The position numbers and the translations under genes are program-made. The notes below the pieces were generated by a model. It worked only from the letters and a program-made list of their open reading frames with translations, did not search any database and was not told the origin of the DNA. Below, piece after piece: positions 51,328-60,700 of a stretch of DNA of 64,000 nucleotides (its first letter is position 1; every line of letters begins with the position of its first letter). The stretch lies in the NCBI GenBank assembly GCA_964447605.1, contig CAYUTA010000008.1, positions 1 to 64,000 of the forward strand. The letters are read 5' to 3'. The stretch comes from CAYUTA01 sp964447605. GTDB taxonomy: Bacteria; Bacillota; Clostridia; Christensenellales; CAG-138.

Positions 51328-52605
51328 TTACCTCCGGTTGAGAATGATCGCGTCGCGGTCGGCGCCCACGGAAACATACGTGATGGGACAGCCGATGCGC
51401 GCTTCAATGAAGTTTACGTAATCGCGCGCGGCCCGGGGCAGCGCGTCAAACGTACGGCAGCCGCTGATGTCGCACCGCCAGCCGGGCAGCTCGGTGAACA
51501 CAGGCTTGGCGCGGCCGATGACCGCGGGGAACGGGAATTCGTCCGTAAGCGCGCCGTCCACCTCGTATTGCGTGCACACGGGAATCGTATCCATATACGA
51601 CAGGATGTCCATCTTGGTCAGCGCAACGTCGGTCGCGCCCTGCATGGCCACGCCATAGCGGGTTGCGACGATGTCCATAGGCCCCACGCGCCGCGGCCGT
51701 CCGGTTGCCGCGCCGTATTCGCCGCCGGCCTCGCGCAGGCGCTCCGCATCCTCGCCAAACCATTCGGCGGTGAACGGTCCCTCGCCCACACAGGTGGAAT
51801 ACGCCTTGACCACGCCGACGACCGTATCGATCCTTGCGCCCGGCATGCCGGAGCCGATGGGCGCGTAGGCAGCCAGCGGCGTGGAGGACGAGGTGTAGGG
51901 GTAGATGCCGAAATCCACGTCCCGCAGCACGCCGAGCTGCGCCTCAAAGAGGATGTTCTTTTTGCCGTCGAGCGCACGCAGATAGTTCCCCGTGTCGCAG
52001 ATGTAGGGCTTGAGCGCGTCGCCATAGGCATGCAGCCAGTCCATCAGCTCTTTGCGCGTGTAGGTCTTGCCGCCGTATACGTTCTTGAGCGTCAGGTTCT
52101 TCCATTCCAGAATGCCGGCAAGCCGCTTTTCGAGATACTCCGGGCAAAACAGCTCGCCGAGCATAATGGTCTTTTTCATATATTTATCGCCATAAACGGG
52201 CGCAATGCCGCGCTTGGTCGAGCCGTATTTGGCATCCTTGAGGCGCGCTTCCTCGAGCACATCCTGGTCGCGGTGATAGGGAAAAACAATCGCCGCGCGG
52301 TCGCTGATCTTCAGGTTTTCCGGCGAAATGGGCACGCCTGCGGCGCGTATCTGCACGAGCTCCTCAAGCAGCTTTTCCGGGTCGACAACCGTGCCGTTGC
52401 CCAGGATATTGACCACGTTTTTGCGGAAGATGCCCGAGGGTACGAGGTGCAGCGCAAATTTACCGAACTCGTTGATAACGGTATGTCCGGCGTTGTTGCC
52501 GCCCTGATAGCGCACGACCACGTCGAAGTCCTGCGCGATGAGGTCGACCATGCGGCCCTTTCCCTCGTCGCCCCAGTTGATGCCTACGATTGCGCAGTTA
52601 GCCAT
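51328..52605 (-). CDS. purA: adenylosuccinate synthetase
   Basis: 425 residues from ATG 52605 with AGGAGGA 7 nt upstream. GTP-binding and catalytic motif NWGDEGKGRMVDL at the N-terminus, then RYQGGNNAGHTV, GSGMPGARIDTVVGVVKAYS and the C-terminal ISGCRTFDALPRAARDYVNF. It joins IMP and aspartate using GTP to make adenylosuccinate, the substrate of PurB, which is encoded next. Located 16 nt after the fumarase beta gene. Confidence 0.97.
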   Translation of the reverse strand: MANCAIVGINWGDEGKGRMVDLIAQDFDVVVRYQGGNNAGHTVINEFGKFALHLVPSGIFRKNVVNILGNGTVVDPEKLLEELVQIRAAGVPISPENLKISDRAAIVFPYHRDQDVLEEARLKDAKYGSTKRGIAPVYGDKYMKKTIMLGELFCPEYLEKRLAGILEWKNLTLKNVYGGKTYTRKELMDWLHAYGDALKPYICDTGNYLRALDGKKNILFEAQLGVLRDVDFGIYPYTSSSTPLAAYAPIGSGMPGARIDTVVGVVKAYSTCVGEGPFTAEWFGEDAERLREAGGEYGAATGRPRRVGPMDIVATRYGVAMQGATDVALTKMDILSYMDTIPVCTQYEVDGALTDEFPFPAVIGRAKPVFTELPGWRCDISGCRTFDALPRAARDYVNFIEARIGCPITYVSVGADRDAIILNRR

Positions 52606-52621
52606 GAAACAGTTCCTCCTT

Positions 52622-53161
52622 TTATCCGATGATCCAATCTTCAGTTTGATACAGGCAGCCGCCATGCGCGTCCGCCGCAACGATGGCGGGGAAATCGCGC
52701 ACCGTCAGCGCATATACGGCCTCCGCGCCCAGCTCGGGGAACGCGGCCGTCCGGCACGCGGTCACGCACGAGGCGTACAGCATGCCCGCGCCGCCCGTAG
52801 CGGCAAAGTACACGGCGCGGCCGCGCATATGCGCGAGCACGCTCCGGCAGCGCGATCCCTTCCCGATAAAAGCCGTGATGCCGTAATCGATCAAAGCGGG
52901 CGTATAAACGTCCATGCGCTTCGACGTAGTGGGGCCGCATGGGCCGACGACCTCGCCCGGCGCGGCAGGGCAGGGCCCGGCATAGTAGACGCAGCTTCCC
53001 TTTTCAATGGGCAGCGGCGCGCCGCTTTCCAACAGGGCGATAAAACGCGCGTGCGCCGCGTCACGCGCGGTATACAGCGTGCCGTTCAGCCGTACGACGT
53101 CGCCCGCATGCAGCGACAAAACGGCGCAGGGGGAAAGCGGAAGCTCCAGGATTGAAATCAT
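52622..53161 (-). CDS. class I fumarate hydratase, beta subunit
   Basis: 179 residues from ATG 53161, one nucleotide after the alpha-subunit stop codon. The sequence LHAGDVVRLNGTLYTARDAA, GPCPAAPGEVVGPCGPTTSKRMD and GITAFIGKGSRCR is the beta subunit of the iron-sulfur fumarase / L(+)-tartrate dehydratase family. It pairs with the alpha subunit to hydrate fumarate to malate. Fumarase cannot be told from tartrate dehydratase by sequence alone, but purA and purB downstream favour fumarate. Confidence 0.88.
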   Translation of the reverse strand: MISILELPLSPCAVLSLHAGDVVRLNGTLYTARDAAHARFIALLESGAPLPIEKGSCVYYAGPCPAAPGEVVGPCGPTTSKRMDVYTPALIDYGITAFIGKGSRCRSVLAHMRGRAVYFAATGGAGMLYASCVTACRTAAFPELGAEAVYALTVRDFPAIVAADAHGGCLYQTEDWIIG

Positions 53162-53162
53162 G

Positions 53163-53999
53163 CTACAGCACCCCCTCTGCGTGGCGGCAGGCATGGCATT
53201 GCAGGTTGATAGCCACAGGCAGCCCCGCAAGATGCGTCGGCTGCTCGGCAATGTGCACAGCAAGCGCGGTGGTGCGTCCGCCGAGGCCCATTGGCCCGAT
53301 CCCCGTTGCATTGATGCGCATAAGCGCCGCCGCCTCCAGCGCGCGGACGGACGCTTCGCCGGGCTGCCCCAGAGGCCGCAGGAGCTGGCGCTTTGCAAGC
53401 AGCGCCGCGGACTCCATCGTGCCGCCGATCCCCACGCCCACAACCACGGGCGGGCAGGCGCAGGCGCCTGCCCGCGCCGCCGTTTGCACGATGATCTCCA
53501 GAATACCCGGCACGCCGTCGGCCGGGGTCAGCATGGCGATACGGCTCATATTCTCGCTGCCAAAGCCCTTGGGCGCGACACTCAGCCGCAGCCGGTCTCC
53601 CGGAATGAACCGTACATGGACGGTGGCGGGCGTGTTGTCAAGCGTATTGGCGCGCGCGAGCGCCGAAAGCATGGATTTGCGCAGATATCCGCCCGTATAG
53701 GCGCGCCGCACGCCCTCGTCGACAGCCGCATACAGATCGCCGTCGATGTGCACGTCCCGGCCGACGTCGGCAAACACCACCGCAAGCCCCGTGTCCTGGC
53801 AGATGGGGCGCATCGCATCGCGCGCAAGGCGCTGGTTGATCAGAAGCTGCTCCAGCGTGGCGTATGCAGGGCTGCCGGGCGCCTCGGCCGCAAGCGCGGC
53901 GGCGAGCGCGGACGCGACGTCCGCGGGGAGCACGCAGCACGCGCGCACGCACAGCGATTCCACCAGCGCCGAAATGGCCTCCGGCAAAATGTCCCGCAT
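53163..53999 (-). CDS. class I fumarate hydratase, alpha subunit
   Basis: 278 residues from ATG 53999, AGGAGG 7 nt upstream. The three cluster-ligand cysteines are present: PICQDTGLAVVF (about residue 66), ACACPPVVVGVGIGGTMESA (about 190) and the C-terminal LQCHACRHAEG. These hold a [4Fe-4S] cluster that activates water for addition to fumarate, so the enzyme is oxygen-sensitive, fitting an anaerobe. It starts the fumarase-purA-purB operon. The promoter is unclear; TATAAA occurs about 50 bp upstream without a good -35. Confidence 0.88.
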   Translation of the reverse strand: MRDILPEAISALVESLCVRACCVLPADVASALAAALAAEAPGSPAYATLEQLLINQRLARDAMRPICQDTGLAVVFADVGRDVHIDGDLYAAVDEGVRRAYTGGYLRKSMLSALARANTLDNTPATVHVRFIPGDRLRLSVAPKGFGSENMSRIAMLTPADGVPGILEIIVQTAARAGACACPPVVVGVGIGGTMESAALLAKRQLLRPLGQPGEASVRALEAAALMRINATGIGPMGLGGRTTALAVHIAEQPTHLAGLPVAINLQCHACRHAEGVL

Positions 54000-54184
54000 G
54001 CGCCTGCCTCCTTTTTTAAGAAAAATGGAAAACGGCGCGTTGCCGTGCCGTTTTATACAACTGTTATTATTGCACATTACCGGATGGATTGCAATCCATT
54101 TGTGCGATTTTGTGCGTTGTACGTTTCCAGGCGGATGAGTGCGGAGAAAGGCGCTCCGCCCCGCCGCGATGGGCGCGGCATTCT

Positions 54185-56422
54185 TTAATAGTATGTTTCA
54201 TAAAGCGGAACCACGCGGTCGGCGGCGCCATGCGCAATTTTACCCGCGATGGTATGTCTGTCTCCGATATAGCTGTACTCCGCAAGCACGTTATAACGGT
54301 CGTTCCTCGTTCCGGCCGCCAATCGGTTTTCCCCGATCCACTTTGCCGGCGGAAAATCCTTTCGCACTTCGAAGCGGCTCGTTATACGCTCCCGCTTCTG
54401 ACCCTCCTCCAAGTCAAACACGGACGTTCCCAGGAGTGCATACGGCTCCCCTATGCAATCGAGGATCGTGGGCAAAACGTCCATCTGTGCGGCCGGCGCA
54501 TGCCGAACCTCGTGCTGTTCGCGCGTCTGATGCGGCTCCTTAATAAAAAGAATGATCTGCGGTTCGGCAGGGCCGTTCCCATGATCGGCGGAAAGGATAA
54601 TGGTTGCGCTGTCATAGACGCCCAATTCCTTCATTTGCCGCAGATACTCGGCGATTGCCACAAGATACCCCCGCGTTTGCGTGACCATATCCGTTTCATG
54701 GCCCGCAGGGAGACCGTTCGCAGCCAGAACATGCGGAGTGTGCGCGCCTTCCAAATGATACCAGGCAAAATAATTCTGATTATCGGATGTGCATAACCCC
54801 TGCTCCAGAAGACCGCTCAAAAATTCATGATCTGTTGCAAGCGGCGTCACGTCGCCTCTGGCCGCCCGGGTAATCGCGTTAATCTGCTCCGTCGTCGTCC
54901 AAAACGCCGCTTTTGCGCAAAGCGGCATGTAGCGATAGGCAGATACCTTCACGATTTCTAAAAGAAGCGGCAGGGTCAGCCGAATCGGCGCATTCGTTAC
55001 GTTGTCCACCTTGCCAAGCAGATTCTCCGCATCAATTGCAGCATAGTTATCATCCACAAACAGGTTGCATTTAAAACGTCTTCTTTTCAACGTCCCGTAA
55101 AAAGCAGTGGCGCTTTTCCCCTTCCAAGCTTTCTTGGTATAACGCAAAGCGGAAATCTGAGGATCATACTCCGCTCCCGAAAGCATCGCCGCCAGCGATG
55201 GGAATGTAAGATGATATCTTTGCGACGTATTGTCAAAATAGACAAAGTCCTTGAACTCCGCGTTGGTTTCCGGATATTGCTCCATCACCCGTTCCATTGT
55301 CGTATTGCTCAGCTGGTCAAGCGTAAACACCACAATGTTTTCTTTGGACGAAACCGTGAAGGTTTCCGCTCCGTCCAAGACATACCGTGAACCCTCCTGC
55401 ACCCCTCCCCCAATCATCGTCAGCAGCGCGGTAAGCTGCATGGCAATGATCGCCATTGAAGTATATACTGCGAATTTTACATAATGCTTAAAGAAGAGGC
55501 GGTTGGCAATCAGCTGCGCGATGACCGCAAGCAGCCATCCCATTCCGCCCAGAATCGCCGCCGTTGAGTAATTCCCCCAAGCTATGGCCGTTCCATCCAG
55601 CCGCCCTAAATTCAGCCGATCAAACGTGCCTTGAAAATACGTGGCGATTGTCAATCCAAATGCCAGGCAGAGGAACAGCCGGAAGGCCTCGGCGTTCATA
55701 AGCCCGACCGGAAGCGCAAGCGACAGCGCCGCACAAACGGAAACGCCCAGCAGAACAAACCAGAAATCCCGGCTTTGGATATACAGGTATGCGCCGTTTT
55801 CCAGCACGATATCCACCGGTCCGAAGAAAACCACGGTAAAAAACAGCGAAAATAATACCAGCGCCATCTGGAAATAGCGCTTCCAGCAGAACGCCGGCCG
55901 CCGCGGCGCATCCGCCGCCGTCCCGCCTGCGGCTTGCAAGCAGGCTGCCGTTATGACGGTATAGATATTCAGCCAGCAAATCAAAAACAGCAGCGTCAGC
56001 ATACTCAGCAGCAGCCCGGTCTTAACCGGCGCCGACAGCGCAATGCCGTCATAAATACCGGCCAACTTGCCATACCGCCCGCTATGGCTAAATATGACGG
56101 CAAAATATTTATGATAGAATAACGCGGTCAGCCCGCCGGCAATCAGCAATGCGGCGGCCGCCCGTATCCCGGCCCCGACCGTTCTCAGCCGAAACACAAA
56201 TGCCTTTTCCATTCCGTCCTTGCGGCGCCGCATCACAAGCTGCCATTCGACAATCAAAACCAGAACGAAAGCCAGCATGGAATTGATCCACGAATAAGTA
56301 TAGCCCTTCAAAAACAGAGAAGCGACTGCAATCGTCAGAACCAAGCAGGATGCGTATACAGCGATCAAAAAAAACGAATTCGCGCGCCTTGTTTTCCCGT
56401 GTCCGAATGTTCGCCCTTTCAT
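54185..56422 (-). CDS. membrane-anchored alkaline-phosphatase-superfamily (sulfatase-like) enzyme
   Basis: 745 residues from ATG 56422 behind GGTGGGGGA. The N-terminal half has about ten membrane segments; the catalytic domain starts near residue 350 with VVFTLDQLSN (metal-ligand Asp), continues with RYHLTFPSLAAMLSG, where the Thr is the probable nucleophile, and has the metal motif ILSADHGNG near 620. This resembles phosphoglycerol or phosphoethanolamine transferases and LTA-synthase relatives that modify surface glycans with lipid-derived groups. The exact donor and acceptor are unknown. Base composition is visibly more AT-rich than its neighbours, suggesting recent transfer. Confidence 0.75.
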   Translation of the reverse strand: MKGRTFGHGKTRRANSFFLIAVYASCLVLTIAVASLFLKGYTYSWINSMLAFVLVLIVEWQLVMRRRKDGMEKAFVFRLRTVGAGIRAAAALLIAGGLTALFYHKYFAVIFSHSGRYGKLAGIYDGIALSAPVKTGLLLSMLTLLFLICWLNIYTVITAACLQAAGGTAADAPRRPAFCWKRYFQMALVLFSLFFTVVFFGPVDIVLENGAYLYIQSRDFWFVLLGVSVCAALSLALPVGLMNAEAFRLFLCLAFGLTIATYFQGTFDRLNLGRLDGTAIAWGNYSTAAILGGMGWLLAVIAQLIANRLFFKHYVKFAVYTSMAIIAMQLTALLTMIGGGVQEGSRYVLDGAETFTVSSKENIVVFTLDQLSNTTMERVMEQYPETNAEFKDFVYFDNTSQRYHLTFPSLAAMLSGAEYDPQISALRYTKKAWKGKSATAFYGTLKRRRFKCNLFVDDNYAAIDAENLLGKVDNVTNAPIRLTLPLLLEIVKVSAYRYMPLCAKAAFWTTTEQINAITRAARGDVTPLATDHEFLSGLLEQGLCTSDNQNYFAWYHLEGAHTPHVLAANGLPAGHETDMVTQTRGYLVAIAEYLRQMKELGVYDSATIILSADHGNGPAEPQIILFIKEPHQTREQHEVRHAPAAQMDVLPTILDCIGEPYALLGTSVFDLEEGQKRERITSRFEVRKDFPPAKWIGENRLAAGTRNDRYNVLAEYSYIGDRHTIAGKIAHGAADRVVPLYETYY

Positions 56423-56499
56423 TGGATTCCCCCACCGCATTTTATTTGTATCATTTGCGTGTCGCAATCAAAAATAAGCCATCCTTTGCATTTTTATCT

Positions 56500-56528
56500 A
56501 TTCTACATAACTACCGAAAAATGCGCAA
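56500..56528 (-). promoter_or_regulatory. possible promoter of the sulfatase-like gene
   Basis: On the minus strand TTGCGC (56528-56523), a 17-bp spacer and TAGAAT (56505-56500). The -35 overlaps the preceding terminator stem, which makes it moderate only. Confidence 0.4.
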
Positions 56529-56545
56529 GCTAAGCAAGCGCATTT
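56517..56545 (-). terminator. terminator downstream of the sortase gene
   Basis: On the minus strand AAATGCGC (56545-56538) pairs with GCGCATTT (56526-56519) around an 11-nt loop, ending in five T. It lies about 65 nt after the sortase stop codon. Confidence 0.7.
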
Positions 56546-56608
56546 GTGCTTTCATAATCCGTTTGTATGATTTGGTGTGTTACGCTTTGATAAACGCCCG
56601 GCGCAGGG

Positions 56609-57454
56609 TTAAATCTCAGCAAGCACGCCGTGCACGACAAAGCGGGAATCCTCGCCCGCGTCGAAATCGGAGCAGGTGACCAGGGCGACAAGCTTTGCGT
56701 CGGAGGCAATGGTCATGTCGGACTCGATGAGCGATTTTTCGCGTACGCCGTTGATGAACATGGCGCGCGTCGAATCGTTTTCAAACCATGTTGGATAATT
56801 CGACATGGCGGGGGAGGCCGTATGCGCGGCGAATATGTCGATGCGGTAGTTCTTCTGCGCGGTATACAGGTACAGCGTGGGATGCTCGGCAAAATAGCTC
56901 TGGTTGCGGTATTCCATCAGGGAACCGAACATGGAGCCACGTTCTATCGGGTTGCCGTAAAGCATGATCTGCGCGTCGACAAACTCCGCAGTGTTGCGGC
57001 AGTCGAGAAAGATCGCGCCGTTCTTATCGCGCTTACCCAGCTCGTTGCGCTCCATATAATACTCGTTGTCGAGCGTTTGCACCACGGGGTAGCTGATCGG
57101 CGTTCCGGCGGAATACAGCCACGCCACGGCGGGAACGCCCTCCCTGGTTAGCGCGGAAAAATCCACGCTCTGCGGATGCCCGTCGGAAGAGACGGTGAGT
57201 TTGTCCAGATGCGGCTGCTCCGCACTTTTGGCGGGTGGAGCGGCATGGTCGTCCTCCGTGCCGGGCGCGGGCTGTGTAAGCCCGGAATTTGCCTGCGCGG
57301 AGGCGGGCGCGCCGGCGCCGCCGCGGCCGGAAAGGGATACGGAAAGCCACACTAGGGCGGCGACCAGCCCGATAAGCAGCATGCCGTCGAGAATCAAAAT
57401 CAGTTTTTTCTGCCTGCCGATACGGCGGGATTTTTTTCGTTTTTTCTGCTCCAT
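56609..57454 (-). CDS. class B sortase homologue lacking the catalytic histidine
   Basis: 281 residues from ATG 57454. A basic N-terminus, one membrane anchor (about 20-42), a disordered linker (45-85) and a sortase B barrel. The catalytic cysteine is in LVALVTCSDFD and the arginine in EDSRFVVHGVL near the C-terminus. The position of the catalytic His (YGH in active SrtB) reads LYGNPIERGSMFGSL: Asn-Pro replaces His. The remaining neighbourhood is well conserved. It may be inactive as a transpeptidase or use another residue. No LPxTG- or NPxTG-type substrate was recognised in this window. Confidence 0.8.
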   Translation of the reverse strand: MEQKKRKKSRRIGRQKKLILILDGMLLIGLVAALVWLSVSLSGRGGAGAPASAQANSGLTQPAPGTEDDHAAPPAKSAEQPHLDKLTVSSDGHPQSVDFSALTREGVPAVAWLYSAGTPISYPVVQTLDNEYYMERNELGKRDKNGAIFLDCRNTAEFVDAQIMLYGNPIERGSMFGSLMEYRNQSYFAEHPTLYLYTAQKNYRIDIFAAHTASPAMSNYPTWFENDSTRAMFINGVREKSLIESDMTIASDAKLVALVTCSDFDAGEDSRFVVHGVLAEI

Positions 57455-57539
57455 AGTACCAACCTGACTGCGGCGGGACTCCGCCGCCGTTTCGGATTGC
57501 CGGTTAACGGCAAACACAAGGTGCGCGTTTCGCAAATCA

Positions 57540-57563
57540 GGGGCCGCCCGAAACGGACGCCCC
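57540..57563. repeat. hairpin repeat, copy 1
   Basis: GGGGC (57540-57544) and GCCCC (57559-57563) enclose CCG AAA CGG. The sequence around it, CAGGGGC.GCCCGAAACGG, is shared with the long hairpin at 57719-57755, and GTCAAAAA accompanies both. Lies in the 318-bp stretch between the sortase gene and the large surface-protein gene, which holds no gene of its own. Confidence 0.55.
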
Positions 57564-57693
57564 AGCTGTCAAAAAGCCCTCCGCAGAGAGAATTCTCAAT
57601 CATGGGCAAGGACGGCGTGTACGTCCATAACCCATACTTTGGACGTTTTGCCGCCCGGGAACGCGCGGCGCAAGAGGCAAAACGTGGTTGTCC

Positions 57694-57755
57694 CGTCAAA
57701 AAACGCAGTTTTTTGACGGCCTCAGGGGCTGCCCGAAACGGGCAACCCCTGAGGC
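57694..57755 (-). terminator. double-hairpin terminator of the large surface-protein gene
   Basis: On the minus strand, 17 nt after the stop codon: a 17-bp stem (10 bp perfect GCCTCAGGGG/CCCCTGAGGC, then 7 more with one G-T pair; 57755-57719) with a 3-nt loop. A second hairpin follows directly, CGTCAAAAAA / TTTTTTGACG (57718-57694). Symmetric enough to work in both directions. Confidence 0.8.
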
Positions 57756-57772
57756 TTGGCTGGCCGGCCGGG

Positions 57773-60700
57773 TCAGTTCACTTTCACGAACTGGCCGCTG
57801 ACATAGCCGGTTGCGCTCTTGTACTCGATAATGTACCAGGTGCCGCCGGTGCTGTCGGTCTTCGTTCCGGTATAGACGAACGTCTCGTTGAGGTAGGCCA
57901 GCCCCAGTTTGGAGTTCGACGTCCCGGCGCCGCTGCGCACATTGACGCTGTTTTGGCAGTTGGTGATGGTGATCGTCTTGCTCGCAGTCGGGGTCGGCGT
58001 CGGCGTCGTGCCCGGAGCCGGTGTGGCCGCGCCGACGGCGCCCGAGGAGACGTAGCCCGCCGAGGTCTCCTTTGCATTGAGGTAACGGGACCAGATCCAG
58101 GCCGTCGTGGTGGCGTTGTACTGGATCTTGAACCAGTTGCCGGACCGGTCGAGCACCTTATAGGTATCGCCCAGGTACGCATATCCAACCAGGGAGGCCG
58201 AACCGCTGGCCGAGCTGCGCACGTTGACCCTGCGCGAACAGTTGACCACCGTGCCGGTGGAGTAGACCTTCGTCACCACGTTGACCGTGATGGAGATGGA
58301 CTTTATGCCGGCCTTGGCCGTGATTACGGTGGATCCAACGGTGAGGCCGCCGACCCTGCCCTTTTCATCCACGGAGGCGACCGACGGGTTGCTGCTTGTC
58401 CAGGTGATCTTTTCGGTGGCGTTGGCCGGGGTCACGCTTGCCGTCAGCGTGGTCGTGTCGTTGAGCAGCAGGTCGAACGACGAGAGGTTGAGCGCAAGGC
58501 CCGTGACCGGTATCTTGGCGGTGACGACCACAACGCAGTCGGCATAGCGCGCGCTGGCGTCGTTGCTGGTTGCGGTGATGACCGCGCTGCCGCCGCCCGT
58601 ACCGGTGACGACGCCGTCTGCGTCGACCGTGGCAACGTTGGTGTTGCTGCTTGTCCAGGTTACACCCCTGGCGGAGACGTTGGTCGGGTAGACCGTTGCC
58701 GTCAGGGTTTCGCTTTCATCCTCCACGAGGGCCAGCGTCTGCTTGTTGAGCACAACGGCCGACGAGATGATGGTGGTGACCGATACTGCGCAGGCCGCGC
58801 GTTTACCGCTGCCGTCGTTGGCGGTGGCGATGATGACCGCGCTGCCCTCGGAAACGCCGCGCACCTTGCCCTTTGCGTCAACGGTGGCGACCGACGCGTC
58901 CGTGGACTCCCAGGAGACGCTCTGCGTGGTGGCCGTCGCCGGCGTATAGTAGATGGAAAGCGCCGTGCTGTCGCCTACGCCAAGCGTGGCGGAGGTACGG
59001 TTGAGGTTGATTTCGCTGAGCAGCACCGACTGCTTGACCGTGACCACGCAGGTCTTGTAGATCTCGGGGTTGGAGTTGGAGGACGCCATGATGGTCGCCG
59101 TTCCAAGCATATTGGCCGTAATTACGCCTTCGCTGTCGACCGAGACGATGCTGCTGTTGGAGCTTGTCCAGTTGATCTTCTTATCGGTGGCGGCCTCGGG
59201 GTACAGCCGCGCGGTCAGCTTTGAACTGGCCAGGCGGTAGAGCGTCAGCTCGTTGGGGTACATTGTCATGGAAAACACGCCGATGGGCATCACCGTGATG
59301 GTACAGCTTGCCTCAAAGGGGCCGACGGAGCCGCTCGCCTGATATACGGCGGCGCCGGTCACGACAATCTTGCGGTCGGTATACTTGAGCACCTCGACCA
59401 CACCGGTGGTCTCGTCCACCTTGACGTAGAACTCGGCGTTTTGGGGCTCGAGAGCGTCCTCAAACGCGACCGACCAGCGCATCGTCGTATCCGCGTTGTT
59501 GGGCGAATAGATCGACGGGTACAGGGTCAGCTTGTTGCCGACATAGAGGCTTGCCTCGGACTTGTTGAGCGCATCCAGCTTGGCGATGGGGACAATGCCG
59601 CCGACGTCGTCGTATACGGTGACCTCCAGAACCGCCTTGGGCTCGGCGGTGCCGCGCGTATAGAACTTGAACGTCGTTACGCCGATGGAGCGCGGCGACA
59701 GCTTATAGCTCAACGGACTGGCCGGATCCGGCACGGAAATGGCCGCCACGGTCGAATCCTCGTTGGTGTGGCTGATCGCGGCCGCGGCAAGCTTATCGTT
59801 GGTAAAGCCCGGCACGACGACGTCGAACGATCTGGCCGCGCCCAGCGCGCTGTAGCCAATCCTCCAGGAATAGGTCGGGTAGGTGCCCGCGCCGGTGCTG
59901 CCCGGCTCAACCTCGCTGGCATACACGAAGTTTTCAAGGGTCAGGCCGCCGGTCGCGCCGTCGCGCACCTCGATCCAGATGAAATCCCTTTCGTTGGTGT
60001 CGACATACGTCATCTTGGTCGGCTTGCCGTTGGAATCAAGCTGGTTTTCATCATAGCATTCAATTGCCAGCTGCATATAGCGGCCGGTGATGTTGCCGCC
60101 GCCGTCGCGCGTAACGCGGTATCCCTTCCTGCCGTCGGCCGCCGCCTGCTCGATTTCAGCGGGGGCGGGAATCCGCGTCGGGTTGTCGCCGTCAAGCGCG
60201 TTGTAGGCAATCAGGCTGTATTCATCCTGATTGAGCTCACGGGCGCTGTAGTAGGTGCCCGTCTGATGGTCCGCGGAAACCAGGGTGACGACCAGACCGT
60301 CCTTGTTGATAGCGGTCGTCTTCTCGCCCGCATAATAAATCGGGGAGTTGAGCACGTTGTTGGGCGTGTAGGACGCGACGTACTCAGGACGGTTGGAGTA
60401 TACCTGAATGCGGGTGTTTTCGGTGTTGAGCACGCGGATGGTATCCGCCATCTTGGTGCCGTTGACATAGAACGTAATCAACAACTCGTATTCGCCGACG
60501 GTCGTGAAGCAGCCGTAAGCGTCGGTTACAACCTCCGTCGTACCGGGCTTGACCACCTGGCAGACGAGCTGGCTGTTGTCGACCACCACGCCCTGACCCT
60601 CGCGGTTGGGGTAGTAATAGACCACCATTGTATCCTTACGGAAGTACTCGAGCAGCGCATAATGACGAATCGGCTCGCTGATCATCTGGATGTACGCGCC

